DNA of 46,827 bases, from contig JANNGZ010000248.1 of the NCBI GenBank assembly GCA_031404155.1, positions 1 through 46,827 of the forward strand, read 5' to 3'. Under the pieces are notes generated by a model. The model did not search any database, was not told where the DNA came from, and was given only the letters and a program-made list of their open reading frames with translations. The stretch comes from JANNGZ01 sp031404155 (GTDB lineage Bacteria > Pseudomonadota > Gammaproteobacteria > Burkholderiales > Burkholderiaceae_C). The position numbers and the translations under genes were made by a program. Of the stretch, positions 1 through 8,838 are shown piece after piece (positions within the stretch are counted from its first letter, which is position 1; each line of letters begins with the position of its first letter).

Positions 1-693
1 CTGGCGCAGGCCATCCAGACCGACTACCCAGAGATCTACCTCATCGTGCTGCTGGTGGACGAGCGCCCCGAGGAGGCGACCGCCATGCGCCGCGCCACCA
101 CGGGCGAGGTGGCGGTCTCGACGAACGACAAGCCGCCCGAGAACCACGTGCAGCTCGTCGAGGTCGTGATCAAGAAGGCCCGCCGGCTGGTGGAGGCCGG
201 GCGCGACGTCGTGATCCTGATGGACTCGCTCACGCGCCTGGGCCGGGCCTACAACCTGCTCCAGAGGAGCGGCGGGCGCACGCTCTCGGGCGGCATCGAC
301 GCCCGCACGCTGGAGAAGCCGAAGGCCTTCTTCGGCGGCGCGCGGAAGATCGAGAATGGCGGCTCGCTGACCATCCTCGCGACGGCGTTGATCGACACCG
401 GCTCGCGCATGGACCAGGTGATCTTCGAAGAGTTCAAGGGCACGGGCAACATGGAGCTCGTGCTGGACCGCGAGCTCGCCGAGCAGCGCATCTGGCCGGC
501 CATCGACGTGAACAAGAGCGGCACGCGGCGCGAGGAACTGCTGCTCAAGCCCGAAATCCTGCAAAAGACCTGGATCCTGCGCAAGCTGCTATACCCGATG
601 GACGAAATCGAGTCGATGGAGTTCATCCTCGAGAAGATGAAGGCGAGCAAGAACAACCTCGACTTCTTCGACATGATGCGGCGCGGCGGCTGA
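1..693 (+). CDS. rho: Transcription termination factor Rho, C-terminal part
   Basis: The reading frame is open from the first base of the window, so the gene is cut at its 5' end; 230 codons before the stop are visible. Rho is the hexameric RNA-dependent ATPase that strips RNA polymerase from untranslated RNA. The visible part is the second half of the ATPase domain: the Walker B strand with LLVDERPEE near residues 16-24, the segment KPKAFFGGARKIENGGSLTI around residues 105-125 that includes the conserved R-loop region, and the C-terminal EEFKGTGN and hydrophobic KLLYPMDEIE segments. These are hallmark Rho sequences. The N-terminal OB-fold RNA-binding domain and Walker A lie outside the window. 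rpmE2 follows on the same strand after 164 bases with its own -10 box. Confidence 0.97.
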   Translation: MAQAIQTDYPEIYLIVLLVDERPEEATAMRRATTGEVAVSTNDKPPENHVQLVEVVIKKARRLVEAGRDVVILMDSLTRLGRAYNLLQRSGGRTLSGGIDARTLEKPKAFFGGARKIENGGSLTILATALIDTGSRMDQVIFEEFKGTGNMELVLDRELAEQRIWPAIDVNKSGTRREELLLKPEILQKTWILRKLLYPMDEIESMEFILEKMKASKNNLDFFDMMRRGG

Positions 694-763
694 AGCGATT
701 GAGCGCCCGGCCACGCGAGCGCTTCGGGCGCGGGCCCCGGAGCGCCAGCCGTGCCCTCCTGGC

Positions 764-769
764 TATAAT
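764..769 (+). promoter_or_regulatory. rpmE2 promoter, -10 box
   Basis: A perfect TATAAT lies 88 bases before the rpmE2 start in the 164-base rho-rpmE2 gap. No good TTGACA-like -35 is seen 16-18 bases upstream. A GC-rich inverted repeat (gcgccc near 701, gggcgc near 726) just after the rho stop could be a 3'-end structure for rho. Confidence 0.5.
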
Positions 770-857
770 TCAAGGTTTTCCGCTGTCGGCAAGTGCTCCG
801 CATGGTGCGGCGTGGCTCCCGGTTGGCAATGGCGCTCAGCGACAAAAGAGGCAGATC

Positions 858-1118
858 ATGAAAGAAGGCATCCACCCCGGCTACCGCGAAGTGTGCTTCG
901 TGGACTTGTCCAACGGCTTCAAGTTCGTCACACGTTCCTGCGTGCAAACCAAGGAGACCGTGAAGATGGACGACGGCAGCGAGCTGCCCCTGGTCAAGCT
1001 GGAGAGCACCAGCGAGTCGCACCCGTTTTACACGGGCACCCAGAAGAGCATCGACACGCTAGGCGGCCGGGTCGAGAAGTTCCGCAACAAGTTCGCGCGT
1101 GTCGGGCTGAAGAAGTAG
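858..1118 (+). CDS. rpmE2: 50S ribosomal protein L31 type B
   Basis: An 86-residue protein beginning MKEGIHPGYREVCFVD and ending in the basic NKFARVGLKK tail, typical of type B L31. The internal SHPFYTGTQKS segment is also characteristic. L31 bridges the ribosomal subunits. The two cysteines (residues 13 and 28) do not form the CxxC pairs of zinc-binding L31, so this is the zinc-independent form. An open frame continues upstream, but the ATG at 858 is preceded by AAGAGG at a normal distance and gives the family length. A strong intrinsic terminator follows at once, so it is probably a single-gene transcription unit after rho. Confidence 0.95.
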   Translation: MKEGIHPGYREVCFVDLSNGFKFVTRSCVQTKETVKMDDGSELPLVKLESTSESHPFYTGTQKSIDTLGGRVEKFRNKFARVGLKK

Positions 1119-1145
1119 GCCAGCAGCGCGAGCGCCGGCTTCAAG

Positions 1146-1177
1146 AACAAGGCAGCTTCGGCTGCCTTGTTTTGTTT
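1146..1177 (+). terminator. Intrinsic terminator of rpmE2
   Basis: A perfect 11-bp stem (aacaaggcagc, 1146-1156, with gctgccttgtt, 1161-1171) closed by a TTCG tetraloop and followed by a T-rich run. It sits 28 bases after the rpmE2 stop. The stem base is A-rich on one side and T-rich on the other, so it could work in both directions. Confidence 0.92.
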
Positions 1178-1203
1178 CCGCCGCCAGAGGCGACCGCACT
1201 TTC

Positions 1204-2880
1204 TTGCATGATCCGCGCGTGAACACGCTCAACCCGGCATTGGTGACCGAGCGCGCAGCGCAGCGCTTGCCGCGCCTTGCGTTGCTGCTGTTCTGCGCGG
1301 CCTTCGTGCTGCCGGGGCTGTTCGGGCGCGACCCCTGGAAAAACGCCGAACTGAGCGCCTTTGGCGTGATGGTCGGTATCTCCGAGGGGCGGGTACCCTG
1401 GCTTTCGCCGACGCTGGGTGGGCTGCCCACCGACGCGGTGTTGCTGCCGCACTGGATCGGCGCGCTGTCGATCAGCCTGTTCTCGCCCTGGCTCGACCCG
1501 GCATTCGCCGCACGAGTGCCTTTTGCGCTGCTGCTGGCCCTGACATTGGTCTTCACCTGGTACACCACCTACCAGCTCGCCCGCACTGAAGCCGCGCAGC
1601 CGCTGGCGTTTGCGTTCGGTGGCGAGGCACCGATGGTCGACTACGCGCGTGCGATGGCCGACGGCGCGCTGCTGGCGCTGATCGCCACGCTGGGCCTGCT
1701 GCAGCTCGGCCACGAAACCACGCCTGAACTCTCGCAGCTGTTTGCGGTGACGATCTTCCTTTGGAGCCTGGCCGCAGCGCCGTTTCGCCACGGCCGCGCC
1801 CGCGTCGCGGTGCTGGTCGCGTTGCCACTTTTGGCGTGCAGCGGCGCGCCCGCGATCGCCGTGGGCATCGGAGCGGCGGGCGCGCTGGTGTGCGCGCGCA
1901 GCCACTACGACGAGGCTCGCGGGTTCGCCTGGTGGGTGGCGGCGTCCGCCTTGCTGGCGGCCCTGCTGTCGAGCCTGTTCGGCCTCTGGGCCTGGCGTGT
2001 GGGCGTGCGGGCCGAGGCATCGCAGGCACTTCAGCTCGCTCGCTTGCTGCTCTGGTTTCTCTGGCCGGCCTGGCCTCTGGCGCTGTGGACGCTGTGGCGC
2101 TGGCGGCGCCAACTGCTGAAGCGGCACGTCTCGGTGCCGCTGGCCTCGGTGCTGGTTGCGCTTGTGGCCTGCGTCGTCATGGGCGGCGCCGACCGCGCCT
2201 TGATGCTCGCGCTGCCCGGCCTGGCGGTGCTCGCCGCCTTTGCACTGCCGACGCTCAAGCGCAGCGCCGCGGCGGCGGTCGACTGGTTCTCGGTGTTCTT
2301 CTTCAGCGGCTGCGCAATCGCGATCTGGGTGGTCTATGTGGCGATGCAGACAGGCACGCCATCCCGCATTGCCGCCAACGTCGCCAAGCTGGCTCCCGGA
2401 TATCCCGCGCCGCGCATCTGGTTCGCTGTCAGCGCCGCGGTGGTCGCGACCCTGGCGTGGCTATGGCTGGTGCGTTGGCGAACCGGGCGCCACCAGCATG
2501 CGCTGTGGAAGAGCCTGGTGCTCAGCGCCGGCGGCGTCGCCCTGAACTGGTTGTTGTTGATGACGCTGTGGCTGCCTTTGCTCGACTACGCCCGCAGCTA
2601 CCGGCCGCTGGTGCGCCTGGTGGCGGAGCATGTGCCGCCGCAGGCGTGCCTGCGTGCGCCGGGGGTGTCGCGGGCCGCGGTGTCGGCGATGGAGTACTTC
2701 GGCCGCTGGCCCGTGGACGCGCGCGCCCTTGCCAATGGCGGCTGCGAGTACATGCTGCGCCAAGGCAGCATCGGCTCGGTCCCCGGCGCCGTCGAGGGCT
2801 GGCACATGCTGACAACCTTGCGCCGCCCCACCGATCGCGAAGAGCTGTTTGTCGTCTATCGGCGCGGCGGCAAGCCCTGA
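1204..2880 (+). CDS. Polytopic membrane protein, glycosyltransferase-C-like
   Basis: 558 residues with about twelve hydrophobic segments spread over the chain and a short loop after the first one containing GRDPWKNAE. An acidic loop in that position is typical of GT-C membrane glycosyltransferases of the ArnT/PMT kind, which use lipid-linked sugars. The similarity I see is in architecture and that loop only, so the substrate is unknown. The frame opens with TTG at 1204, 13 bases after AGAGG; a GTG at 1219 is the other reasonable start. It is convergent with phoR, whose stop lies 25 bases beyond. An alternative reading is a conserved membrane protein with no sugar-transfer activity. Confidence 0.75.
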   Translation: MHDPRVNTLNPALVTERAAQRLPRLALLLFCAAFVLPGLFGRDPWKNAELSAFGVMVGISEGRVPWLSPTLGGLPTDAVLLPHWIGALSISLFSPWLDPAFAARVPFALLLALTLVFTWYTTYQLARTEAAQPLAFAFGGEAPMVDYARAMADGALLALIATLGLLQLGHETTPELSQLFAVTIFLWSLAAAPFRHGRARVAVLVALPLLACSGAPAIAVGIGAAGALVCARSHYDEARGFAWWVAASALLAALLSSLFGLWAWRVGVRAEASQALQLARLLLWFLWPAWPLALWTLWRWRRQLLKRHVSVPLASVLVALVACVVMGGADRALMLALPGLAVLAAFALPTLKRSAAAAVDWFSVFFFSGCAIAIWVVYVAMQTGTPSRIAANVAKLAPGYPAPRIWFAVSAAVVATLAWLWLVRWRTGRHQHALWKSLVLSAGGVALNWLLLMTLWLPLLDYARSYRPLVRLVAEHVPPQACLRAPGVSRAAVSAMEYFGRWPVDARALANGGCEYMLRQGSIGSVPGAVEGWHMLTTLRRPTDREELFVVYRRGGKP

Positions 2881-2904
2881 GGTCGAAGTACCATCGCGGC
2901 AGCT

Positions 2905-4239
2905 TCAGGCCGCGGCGCGTGCCACCACCGCGCGCACGCGCATCGCTGGCAACAAGATCCGGAAACTCGAACCGACACCCGGCTCGCTCTGGATCGCCAG
3001 CTCACCACTGTGGCGCTGCACGACATGCTTGACGATCGCCAGCCCGAGGCCGGTGCCACCGGTTTCGCGCGAGCGGCTGCCATCGACGCGGTAGAAGCGC
3101 TCGGTCAAACGCGGCAGGTGCTCACGCTCGACGCCGATGCCGCTGTCGCGGACCTCGATTTCACCGACGCCGTCGGAGCGAACCGAGAAACGAACATCGA
3201 CACGCCCGCCTTCGGGCGTGTAGCGCACCGCGTTGTTGACCAGGTTGGCAATGGCACTGGTGAGTTCCTCTTCCTGTCCGGCCACTTCAAGCTCGGGTTG
3301 CAGATCGAAGTTCAAGCTGTGCCGCCCAGCTGAAAGCATGGCCGCCTCGGAACGCACCTGCGCGAAGAGCTTGTCGGCGGCATGCCAGCGGTCGCCCAGT
3401 GGCCGTGGGCTGCCCTCGAGTTGCGCCAGCGTCAGCAGGTCGGCCACCAGGGTTTGCATCCGCGTCGTTTGCTGCCGCATCAGCGTCAACACCCGTTCGC
3501 GCTCCACCCCGGTCAGCGGCAGCTCAGCCATTGTTTCGACGAAGCCGGCCAGCACGGTGAGCGGCGTGCGCATTTCGTGGGACACATTGGCCACGAAATC
3601 GCGCCGCATCGCGTCGGCGCGTTCGCGCTCGGTGATGTCCTGGGACAGCACGATCTTGCGGCCGTCGCCATAGGCGCGAACCAGCACCGACAAGGTAGTG
3701 TGCCCGCCCGGCGCCGGGAAAGTCACCGCCTGGTCGAACTGCTGGTTGCGCAGGCAATCGACGAACGCCGGTGCCCGAACCAGGTTGGTCACCGGCTGGC
3801 GCTGGTCGCGCTGCGGGTCCAGGCCGAAGTGGTCCGAAGCGACCGAGTTGCACCAATCGATCTGGTCCTTGGCGTCGAGCATCAACACCCCGTTCGGCGA
3901 GGCTTCGATCGCCGACAGGAACTGCGCGAGCCGGGTCTGTTCCTGCGTCGTCGCGCTCTCATGGCTGCGGATCGTGCGCTCGATGCGGTACGCCACCTCG
4001 CCCCAGACGCCATCGTCCGTTGGCCGCGCCCGCTCCAGCGGGCTGCGCAGCCAGGCGATGAGGCGATAGGCGCGCAGCCCGTCGGCAGCCGCCACGAGCA
4101 AGGTTGCCACGGCGCCGCCCAACAGCAAGCCCGCGATCGGCTTGTCGAGGCTCAGACCGATCGAGTGCCCGAGCAGGCCGCCCACGAGCAGCGCGGCCAC
4201 ACCGGCCGCGACGCGAGGCAACAACCAGTAATCCGACAA
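2905..4239 (-). CDS. phoR: Phosphate regulon sensor histidine kinase PhoR
   Basis: 444 residues. Two membrane helices lie at about 8-28 and 34-53, followed by a PAS-like region (about 105-205). The dimerisation helix carries the phospho-accepting histidine H221 in NVSHEMRTPL. The ATPase domain has the N box around N335/N336, DSGIG at 365-369 and GGTGLGL at 394-400. PhoR autophosphorylates and passes phosphate to PhoB when external phosphate is low, and acts as a phosphatase when PstSCAB-PhoU signals sufficiency. The start is a TTG with GAGG six bases upstream; no in-frame ATG fits the family N-terminus. It is the last gene of the cluster, 20 bases after phoB. Confidence 0.96.
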   Translation of the reverse strand: MSDYWLLPRVAAGVAALLVGGLLGHSIGLSLDKPIAGLLLGGAVATLLVAAADGLRAYRLIAWLRSPLERARPTDDGVWGEVAYRIERTIRSHESATTQEQTRLAQFLSAIEASPNGVLMLDAKDQIDWCNSVASDHFGLDPQRDQRQPVTNLVRAPAFVDCLRNQQFDQAVTFPAPGGHTTLSVLVRAYGDGRKIVLSQDITERERADAMRRDFVANVSHEMRTPLTVLAGFVETMAELPLTGVERERVLTLMRQQTTRMQTLVADLLTLAQLEGSPRPLGDRWHAADKLFAQVRSEAAMLSAGRHSLNFDLQPELEVAGQEEELTSAIANLVNNAVRYTPEGGRVDVRFSVRSDGVGEIEVRDSGIGVEREHLPRLTERFYRVDGSRSRETGGTGLGLAIVKHVVQRHSGELAIQSEPGVGSSFRILLPAMRVRAVVARAAA

Positions 4240-4259
4240 CGCTGCCTCGCGGGTTCTCG

Positions 4260-4973
4260 TCAGGTAACGACCGCACTCACCAGGTGCGTGAGGCGGTAGC
4301 CGGCACCACGCACCGTCTCGATCATCGCGGCGCAGTGGGCCGGCGCCAGGGCTTCACGCAGCCTCTTGACATGCACGTCGACGGTACGCTCCTCGATGAA
4401 GACATGGTCGCCCCAGACGCGGTCGAGCAATTGCGGGCGGCTGTGCACCCGTTCGGGATGGGTCATGAAAAAGTGCAGCAGACGAAACTCGGTGGGCCCG
4501 ACCTTCACCTCGCGTGCCAAGCCATCCACCACACCGGTGACCCGGTGCGTGGCCGGGTCCAGCCGCAGGGCACCCACCTCCACCGCGGCGTCCAGCGCCT
4601 GGGGCATCTTGCGACGCAGCACGGCACGGATGCGCGCCAGCAACTCCTTCGTCGAGAAGGGTTTGCTGAGGTAGTCGTCGGCGCCGGCGTCCAGGCCGGC
4701 CACCTTGTCGCCCTCCTCGCCGCGTGCGGTGAGCATGATGATCGGCAGCTCGCGAGTACGCCGCTCGCCGCGCCAGCGCCGCGCCAGTTGCAGCCCCGAG
4801 GTGGCGGGCAGCATCCAGTCCAGGATCACCAGGTCGGGCAGCACGCTGTCGACCTCGCGCTGCGCCTGTTCGGCATCGGCCGCGATGGCCACTTCAAAGC
4901 CGGCATGGCGCAGGTTGATCGCCACCAGCTCGGCGATCGCCGACTCGTCTTCGACTACAAGAACTCTGCTCAT
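4260..4973 (-). CDS. phoB: Phosphate regulon response regulator PhoB
   Basis: 237 residues with an N-terminal receiver domain and a C-terminal OmpR-type winged helix. The acidic pocket is D9 with the phospho-acceptor D52 in VILDWMLP, and the conserved lysine is in YLSKPF near residue 104. The C-terminal part contains VHSRPQLLDRVWG and ERTVDVHVKRLR, the recognition-helix region of PhoB/OmpR proteins. Phosphorylated PhoB binds Pho boxes such as the one before pstS, so it probably activates this cluster. It lies between phoU and phoR on the same strand with gaps of about 20 bases. Confidence 0.97.
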   Translation of the reverse strand: MSRVLVVEDESAIAELVAINLRHAGFEVAIAADAEQAQREVDSVLPDLVILDWMLPATSGLQLARRWRGERRTRELPIIMLTARGEEGDKVAGLDAGADDYLSKPFSTKELLARIRAVLRRKMPQALDAAVEVGALRLDPATHRVTGVVDGLAREVKVGPTEFRLLHFFMTHPERVHSRPQLLDRVWGDHVFIEERTVDVHVKRLREALAPAHCAAMIETVRGAGYRLTHLVSAVVT

Positions 4974-4996
4974 GGTGATTTGTGGGCCTGAAGCCG

Positions 4997-5704
4997 TCAG
5001 CGCGCCATCGACTCAATGGTCTCGATCGGGTTGTGCCGCACGTCGGTGCCCTTGACGATGTAGATGATCTGCTCGGCCAGGTTCTTGGCGTGGTCGCCCA
5101 CACGTTCGATCGCCTTGGCCACGAACACCAGGTCGATCGACGCGGAGATGGTGCGCGGGTCTTCCATCATGTAGGTGATGAGCTTGCGCATCAGGCCCTC
5201 GAAGACGCGGTCGATCTCGTTGTCCTGCTTGATGACCTCGATCGCACGAACCGTGTCCAGGCGCGCGAAGGCATCGAGCGACTTGCGCAGCAAGGCGGTG
5301 GCCAGGTTGGCCTCGAAGGAAACGTCCGACAGCGGCAGGCGCATCTTGCTCGACACACCGGTGTTGACCAGCCGCTGCACCGTGCGTGCGATGCGTGCCG
5401 CCTCGTCGCCGACACGCTCCAGGTTGCCGATGGTCTTGGACACGGCGATCAGCAGGCGCAGGTCGCGCGCGGTGGGCTGGCGGCGGGCGATGATGCCCGA
5501 CAGGTCGCGGTCGATCTCGACCTCCAGCTGGTTGACACGTTCTTCCTGCGCGAGCACCTGGGACGCAGTCTCGCCGCTGAAGTTGACCAGGGCGTAGATC
5601 GACTGGCTGACCTGGGCCTCGACCATGCCGCCCATCTCGAGCACACGGGTGGAGATGCCGCTGAGTTCAGCGTCGAACTGGGTGGAGAGGTGTTTGTCGC
5701 TCAT
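4997..5704 (-). CDS. phoU: Phosphate signalling protein PhoU
   Basis: 235 residues, all-helical, made of two repeats of the PhoU fold. The repeats carry the acidic metal-binding motifs ERVGDEAARIA and ERVGDHAKNLAEQ that mark the family. PhoU connects the PstSCAB transporter to PhoR and represses the regulon when phosphate is plentiful. It starts at an ATG and follows pstB after a 75-base gap that shows no obvious promoter or terminator. Confidence 0.97.
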   Translation of the reverse strand: MSDKHLSTQFDAELSGISTRVLEMGGMVEAQVSQSIYALVNFSGETASQVLAQEERVNQLEVEIDRDLSGIIARRQPTARDLRLLIAVSKTIGNLERVGDEAARIARTVQRLVNTGVSSKMRLPLSDVSFEANLATALLRKSLDAFARLDTVRAIEVIKQDNEIDRVFEGLMRKLITYMMEDPRTISASIDLVFVAKAIERVGDHAKNLAEQIIYIVKGTDVRHNPIETIESMAR

Positions 5705-5779
5705 TCGGTGGCTCCGGTACTCATCGTCGTCGTGGCTTCGGCCGCGTCACTTGGGGTCGCTGCTACATCAGTGGCTGAT

Positions 5780-6574
5780 TCAGCCGAAACGGCCGGTGAT
5801 GTAGTCCTCGGTCTCCTTGCGCCTGGGTTTCATGAAGATGTCGCGTGTGTCGCCGAACTCGATCAGCTCGCCGAGGTACATGTAGGCGGTGTAGTCCGAG
5901 ACCCGCGCCGCCTGCTGCATGTTATGGGTGACGATCAGCACCGTCACCTTGCTCTTGATCTCGCCGATCAACTCCTCGATGCTGCCGGTGGCGATAGGGT
6001 CCAGCGCCGAAGTCGGCTCGTCGAAGAGGATGATCTCCGGGTCGGTGGCCAGCGCGCGGGCGATGCACAGGCGCTGCTGCTGCCCGCCCGAAAGGTTGAC
6101 CGCCAATTCGTCCAGGCGGTCCCGCACCTCCTCCCACAAGGCTGCGTTCTTCAGCGCCACCTCCACCTTGTCCTCGAGCAGGCTGCGCGATTTTTCGCCG
6201 CGCACCCGCAGGCCGTAGGCCACGTTTTCGAAGATCGACTTCGGGAACGGGTTGGGCTTCTGGAACACCATTGAAATCCGCATCCGCACCTCGATCGGGT
6301 CCACCGAAGCGTGCAGCACGTCCACGTTGTCCGGGTGCAGGTGGATGCTGCCGTCGTAGCGGTGCCCGGGGTAGAGGTCGTGCATGCGGTTGAAGCAGCG
6401 CAGGTAGGTGCTCTTGCCGCAACCGCTCGGGCCGATCAAGGCGGTGACGCGGTTCTCGTAGACCGGCATCGACACGCCGCGCAAGGCGCGAAACTCACCG
6501 TAGTAGAAGTCGAGGTCCTTCGACTCGGCTTTCATCGAAGGTGGCTTCGCAGGCAGCGTGATGGTGGAGGTCAT
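5780..6574 (-). CDS. pstB: Phosphate ABC transporter ATP-binding protein PstB
   Basis: 264 residues from the chosen ATG at 6574, which has AGGA about ten bases upstream. A GTG at 6625 would add 17 unconserved residues. Visible motifs are Walker A GPSGCGKST (48-56), the Q loop with MVFQKPNPFP, the ABC signature LSGGQQQR (161-168) and Walker B IILFDEPTSALDP (from 181). It powers phosphate uptake through PstC and PstA. The YITGRFG C-terminus is typical of PstB. Confidence 0.97.
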   Translation of the reverse strand: MTSTITLPAKPPSMKAESKDLDFYYGEFRALRGVSMPVYENRVTALIGPSGCGKSTYLRCFNRMHDLYPGHRYDGSIHLHPDNVDVLHASVDPIEVRMRISMVFQKPNPFPKSIFENVAYGLRVRGEKSRSLLEDKVEVALKNAALWEEVRDRLDELAVNLSGGQQQRLCIARALATDPEIILFDEPTSALDPIATGSIEELIGEIKSKVTVLIVTHNMQQAARVSDYTAYMYLGELIEFGDTRDIFMKPRRKETEDYITGRFG

Positions 6575-6629
6575 AGGTTGCGTTCCTGGCGCTCTGTTCG
6601 TGGCGTGGCTTGACTTGGTGTCCACCGGC

Positions 6630-7589
6630 TCACCACTTGATGTTCTTGCGCAGCCGGTAACGCAGCCAGATCGCCAGCGCGTTCATGCCCAGCGTCATGA
6701 ACACGAGCACGAAGCTTGCGGCGGCGGCGTTCTGATGGAACGCAGGGTCTGGGCGCGAAGTCCAGTTGAAGATCTGGATCGGCATCACGGTGAAGGGCGA
6801 AAACAGCCACTCGAAGGCGCCCGCCGCCGGCTCGCCGGTGAAGGGTACTGGCGGCAAGAAGGCGATGAAGGTGAGTGCACCGATGGTGATGATCGGCGCC
6901 GTCTCGCCGATGGCGCGCGACAGGCCGATGATCACGCCGGTGAGGATGCCGGGCAGGCCGTAGGGCAGCAGGTGGTCGCCCACGACCTGGAATTTCGACG
7001 CACCGCAGGCATAGGCGCCTTCGCGCACATGCTGCGGAATGGCGCGCAGCGCTTCGCGCGTGGTGGTGATCACGATCGGCAGGATCAACAGCGCAAGCGT
7101 CAGGCCCGCGGTAAGGATGCTCTGCCCGAGCCCGAAGGTGTAGACGAACAGGCCGAGCGCGAGCAGGCCGTAGACGATCGACGGCACACCCGCCAGGTTG
7201 GTGATGTTGATCTCGATCAGGTCGGTGAACCAGTTCTTGCGTGCGTACTCTTCGAGGTAGACCGCGCCGGCGATGCCCACCGGCACCGCGACGCAGGCGG
7301 TGACGATCATCACCAGGATCGAGCCGACCCAGGCCGAGAGAATGCCGGCCTGCCCCGCGCGCCGCGACGCAAACGAGGTGAAGAAATCTGGGTTCAGGCG
7401 CGGAATGCCGGCCACCGCCATGTCGACGAACAGGGCCACCAGGGTCAGGATCGCGATGGACAAGGCGAGCAAACCAAGCAGGCTGAACAGCATGTCCCAG
7501 CGTTTGTGCGCACGGATCAGCACCCGCAGCGCGCGCATGTCGCGGGCGGCGGTGCCACGCCCGGCGGGGCTCTTCGTACTGCCGTCCAT
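6630..7589 (-). CDS. pstA: Phosphate ABC transporter permease PstA
   Basis: 319 residues with about six membrane helices. The binding-protein-dependent transport loop that contacts PstB is seen as EALRAIPQHVREGAYACGASKFQVV (EAA loop). An upstream extension of the frame overlaps pstC; the ATG at 7589 is preferred because it overlaps the pstC stop as TGATG, a usual sign of translational coupling. With PstC it forms the membrane channel for phosphate. Confidence 0.95.
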   Translation of the reverse strand: MDGSTKSPAGRGTAARDMRALRVLIRAHKRWDMLFSLLGLLALSIAILTLVALFVDMAVAGIPRLNPDFFTSFASRRAGQAGILSAWVGSILVMIVTACVAVPVGIAGAVYLEEYARKNWFTDLIEINITNLAGVPSIVYGLLALGLFVYTFGLGQSILTAGLTLALLILPIVITTTREALRAIPQHVREGAYACGASKFQVVGDHLLPYGLPGILTGVIIGLSRAIGETAPIITIGALTFIAFLPPVPFTGEPAAGAFEWLFSPFTVMPIQIFNWTSRPDPAFHQNAAAASFVLVFMTLGMNALAIWLRYRLRKNIKW

Positions 7590-8569
7590 CAGTAGGCCTC
7601 CCGGAAGCGCTTGCGCAGCCAATGGCCGAGCAGGTTGAAGCACAGGGTGATCAACATCAGCGTGAGGCCAGCGGCGAAGATGGTCTGGTAGCCCACGCTG
7701 CCGTGCGGCAGGTCACCCAGCGCCACCTGCACGATGAAGGAGGTGATCGTGGCCGCCGGCTCCATCGGGTTGAGCGTCAGGTTCGGTTGCATGCCGGCCG
7801 CCACCGCCAGGATCATGGTTTCGCCGATGGCCCGCGAGATGCCCAGGATGTAGGCCGACGCGATGCCCGACAGCGCCGCGGGGAACACCACCTTGACGGC
7901 GGTGTGGTAGCGGGTGGCACCCATCGCGTACGAGCCTTCGCGCAGGCTCATCGGCACCGCGCGCATCGCGTCCTCGGACAAGGACGACACGTACGGAATG
8001 ATCATGATGCCCATCACCAGGCCGGCCGAGAGCACGTTGAAGCCGGGCAGCTCGGGGTAGATCCTCTGGATCAGCGGGGTGACGAAGAGCAGCGCGAAGT
8101 AGCCGTAGATAATGGTCGGCACGCCCGAAAGCAACTCCAGCGTCGGCTTCAGAATTTCGCGGGTCTTGTGCCCGGCAAACTCCGAGAGGTAGATCGCGAT
8201 GATCGTGCCCAGCGGTATCGCGATCAGCAGCGCCACCATCGAGCTGGTGAGCGTGCCCGACATCAGCACCAGGATGCCGAAGTGCGCGTCGGAGAAAAGC
8301 GGGGTCCACTGGGTGTCGGTGAGAAAGTCCCACAAGGGCACTGCCGCGAAAAAGACGAGCGATTCGCGGATCAGGATGTAGACGATGCCCAGCGTGGTGA
8401 ACACCGATACGCAGGCCGCGAGCAGCAACACCGACTCGATGACGGTTTCGCGGCGCTTGCGCTGCGCCTTGTTGCGCGCGTACTCGGCAAGCCGGGTCTC
8501 GCTGCTGATGGGGTTGCTGCTGGCGGCGACCGTCACCGAAACTCCTGCGGGTGTTGTGCTCGCGTCCAT
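7589..8569 (-). CDS. pstC: Phosphate ABC transporter permease PstC
   Basis: 326 residues with about six membrane helices; the EAA loop reads DAMRAVPMSLREGSYAMGATRYHT. The ATG at 8569 begins a conserved-looking N-terminus (MDASTTPAG, then a basic AQRKRRE stretch before the first helix). The open frame upstream runs through the intergenic repeat and does not look like protein. It partners PstA and overlaps it by one base. Confidence 0.94.
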   Translation of the reverse strand: MDASTTPAGVSVTVAASSNPISSETRLAEYARNKAQRKRRETVIESVLLLAACVSVFTTLGIVYILIRESLVFFAAVPLWDFLTDTQWTPLFSDAHFGILVLMSGTLTSSMVALLIAIPLGTIIAIYLSEFAGHKTREILKPTLELLSGVPTIIYGYFALLFVTPLIQRIYPELPGFNVLSAGLVMGIMIIPYVSSLSEDAMRAVPMSLREGSYAMGATRYHTAVKVVFPAALSGIASAYILGISRAIGETMILAVAAGMQPNLTLNPMEPAATITSFIVQVALGDLPHGSVGYQTIFAAGLTLMLITLCFNLLGHWLRKRFREAY

Positions 8570-8695
8570 TGTAGTTTTTGCTCCGCTGCGGGCCTCGGGG
8601 GTACGGCGGGCAGGCCCGCCGCACAGCTCAGCCCTCGCGTGTGAAATCGCGCTCGGGCCAGGTCGATCCAAGCGGCCGCCGCGAAGCCGGCTTTG

Positions 8696-8836
8696 CCGGT
8701 CCGCCAGCGGGCCTTGCAGGCCGTATGGCCGCGAGACGCGGCCATTCCTCGGCCCGCCCAAGCCGACGCGGGTCGGCTTGGAGCCGCGTGCCTCGGCCCC
8801 CTGGGGGAGCGCCGAAGGCACAACGGGGGTGGTTCA
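8696..8836. repeat. GC-rich intergenic element A after pstS
   Basis: The 269-base pstS-pstC gap holds a GC-rich block related to the one after greA (16733-16870). Shared parts in order are ccggtccgcc, a gccg/ccat segment, a 10-bp perfect hairpin (8758-8767 with 8772-8781, loop gcgg), and a right-hand part with gggggag and gccg-aggc next to the stop codon of the minus-strand gene. The hairpin sequence differs from the second copy by compensating changes. The element may stop or attenuate transcription after pstS, which is usually made in excess over the transporter subunits. Confidence 0.65.
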
Positions 8837-8838
8837 CT

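Noticed and set aside
701..731. Intrinsic terminator after rho
   Set aside because: The inverted repeat is short with a long loop and no T run, so I do not call it a terminator.
8570..8821. N-terminal extension of PstC through the intergenic repeat
   Set aside because: The extension is Arg/Gly/Pro-rich and runs through the GC-rich element; the conserved protein begins at the ATG at 8569.
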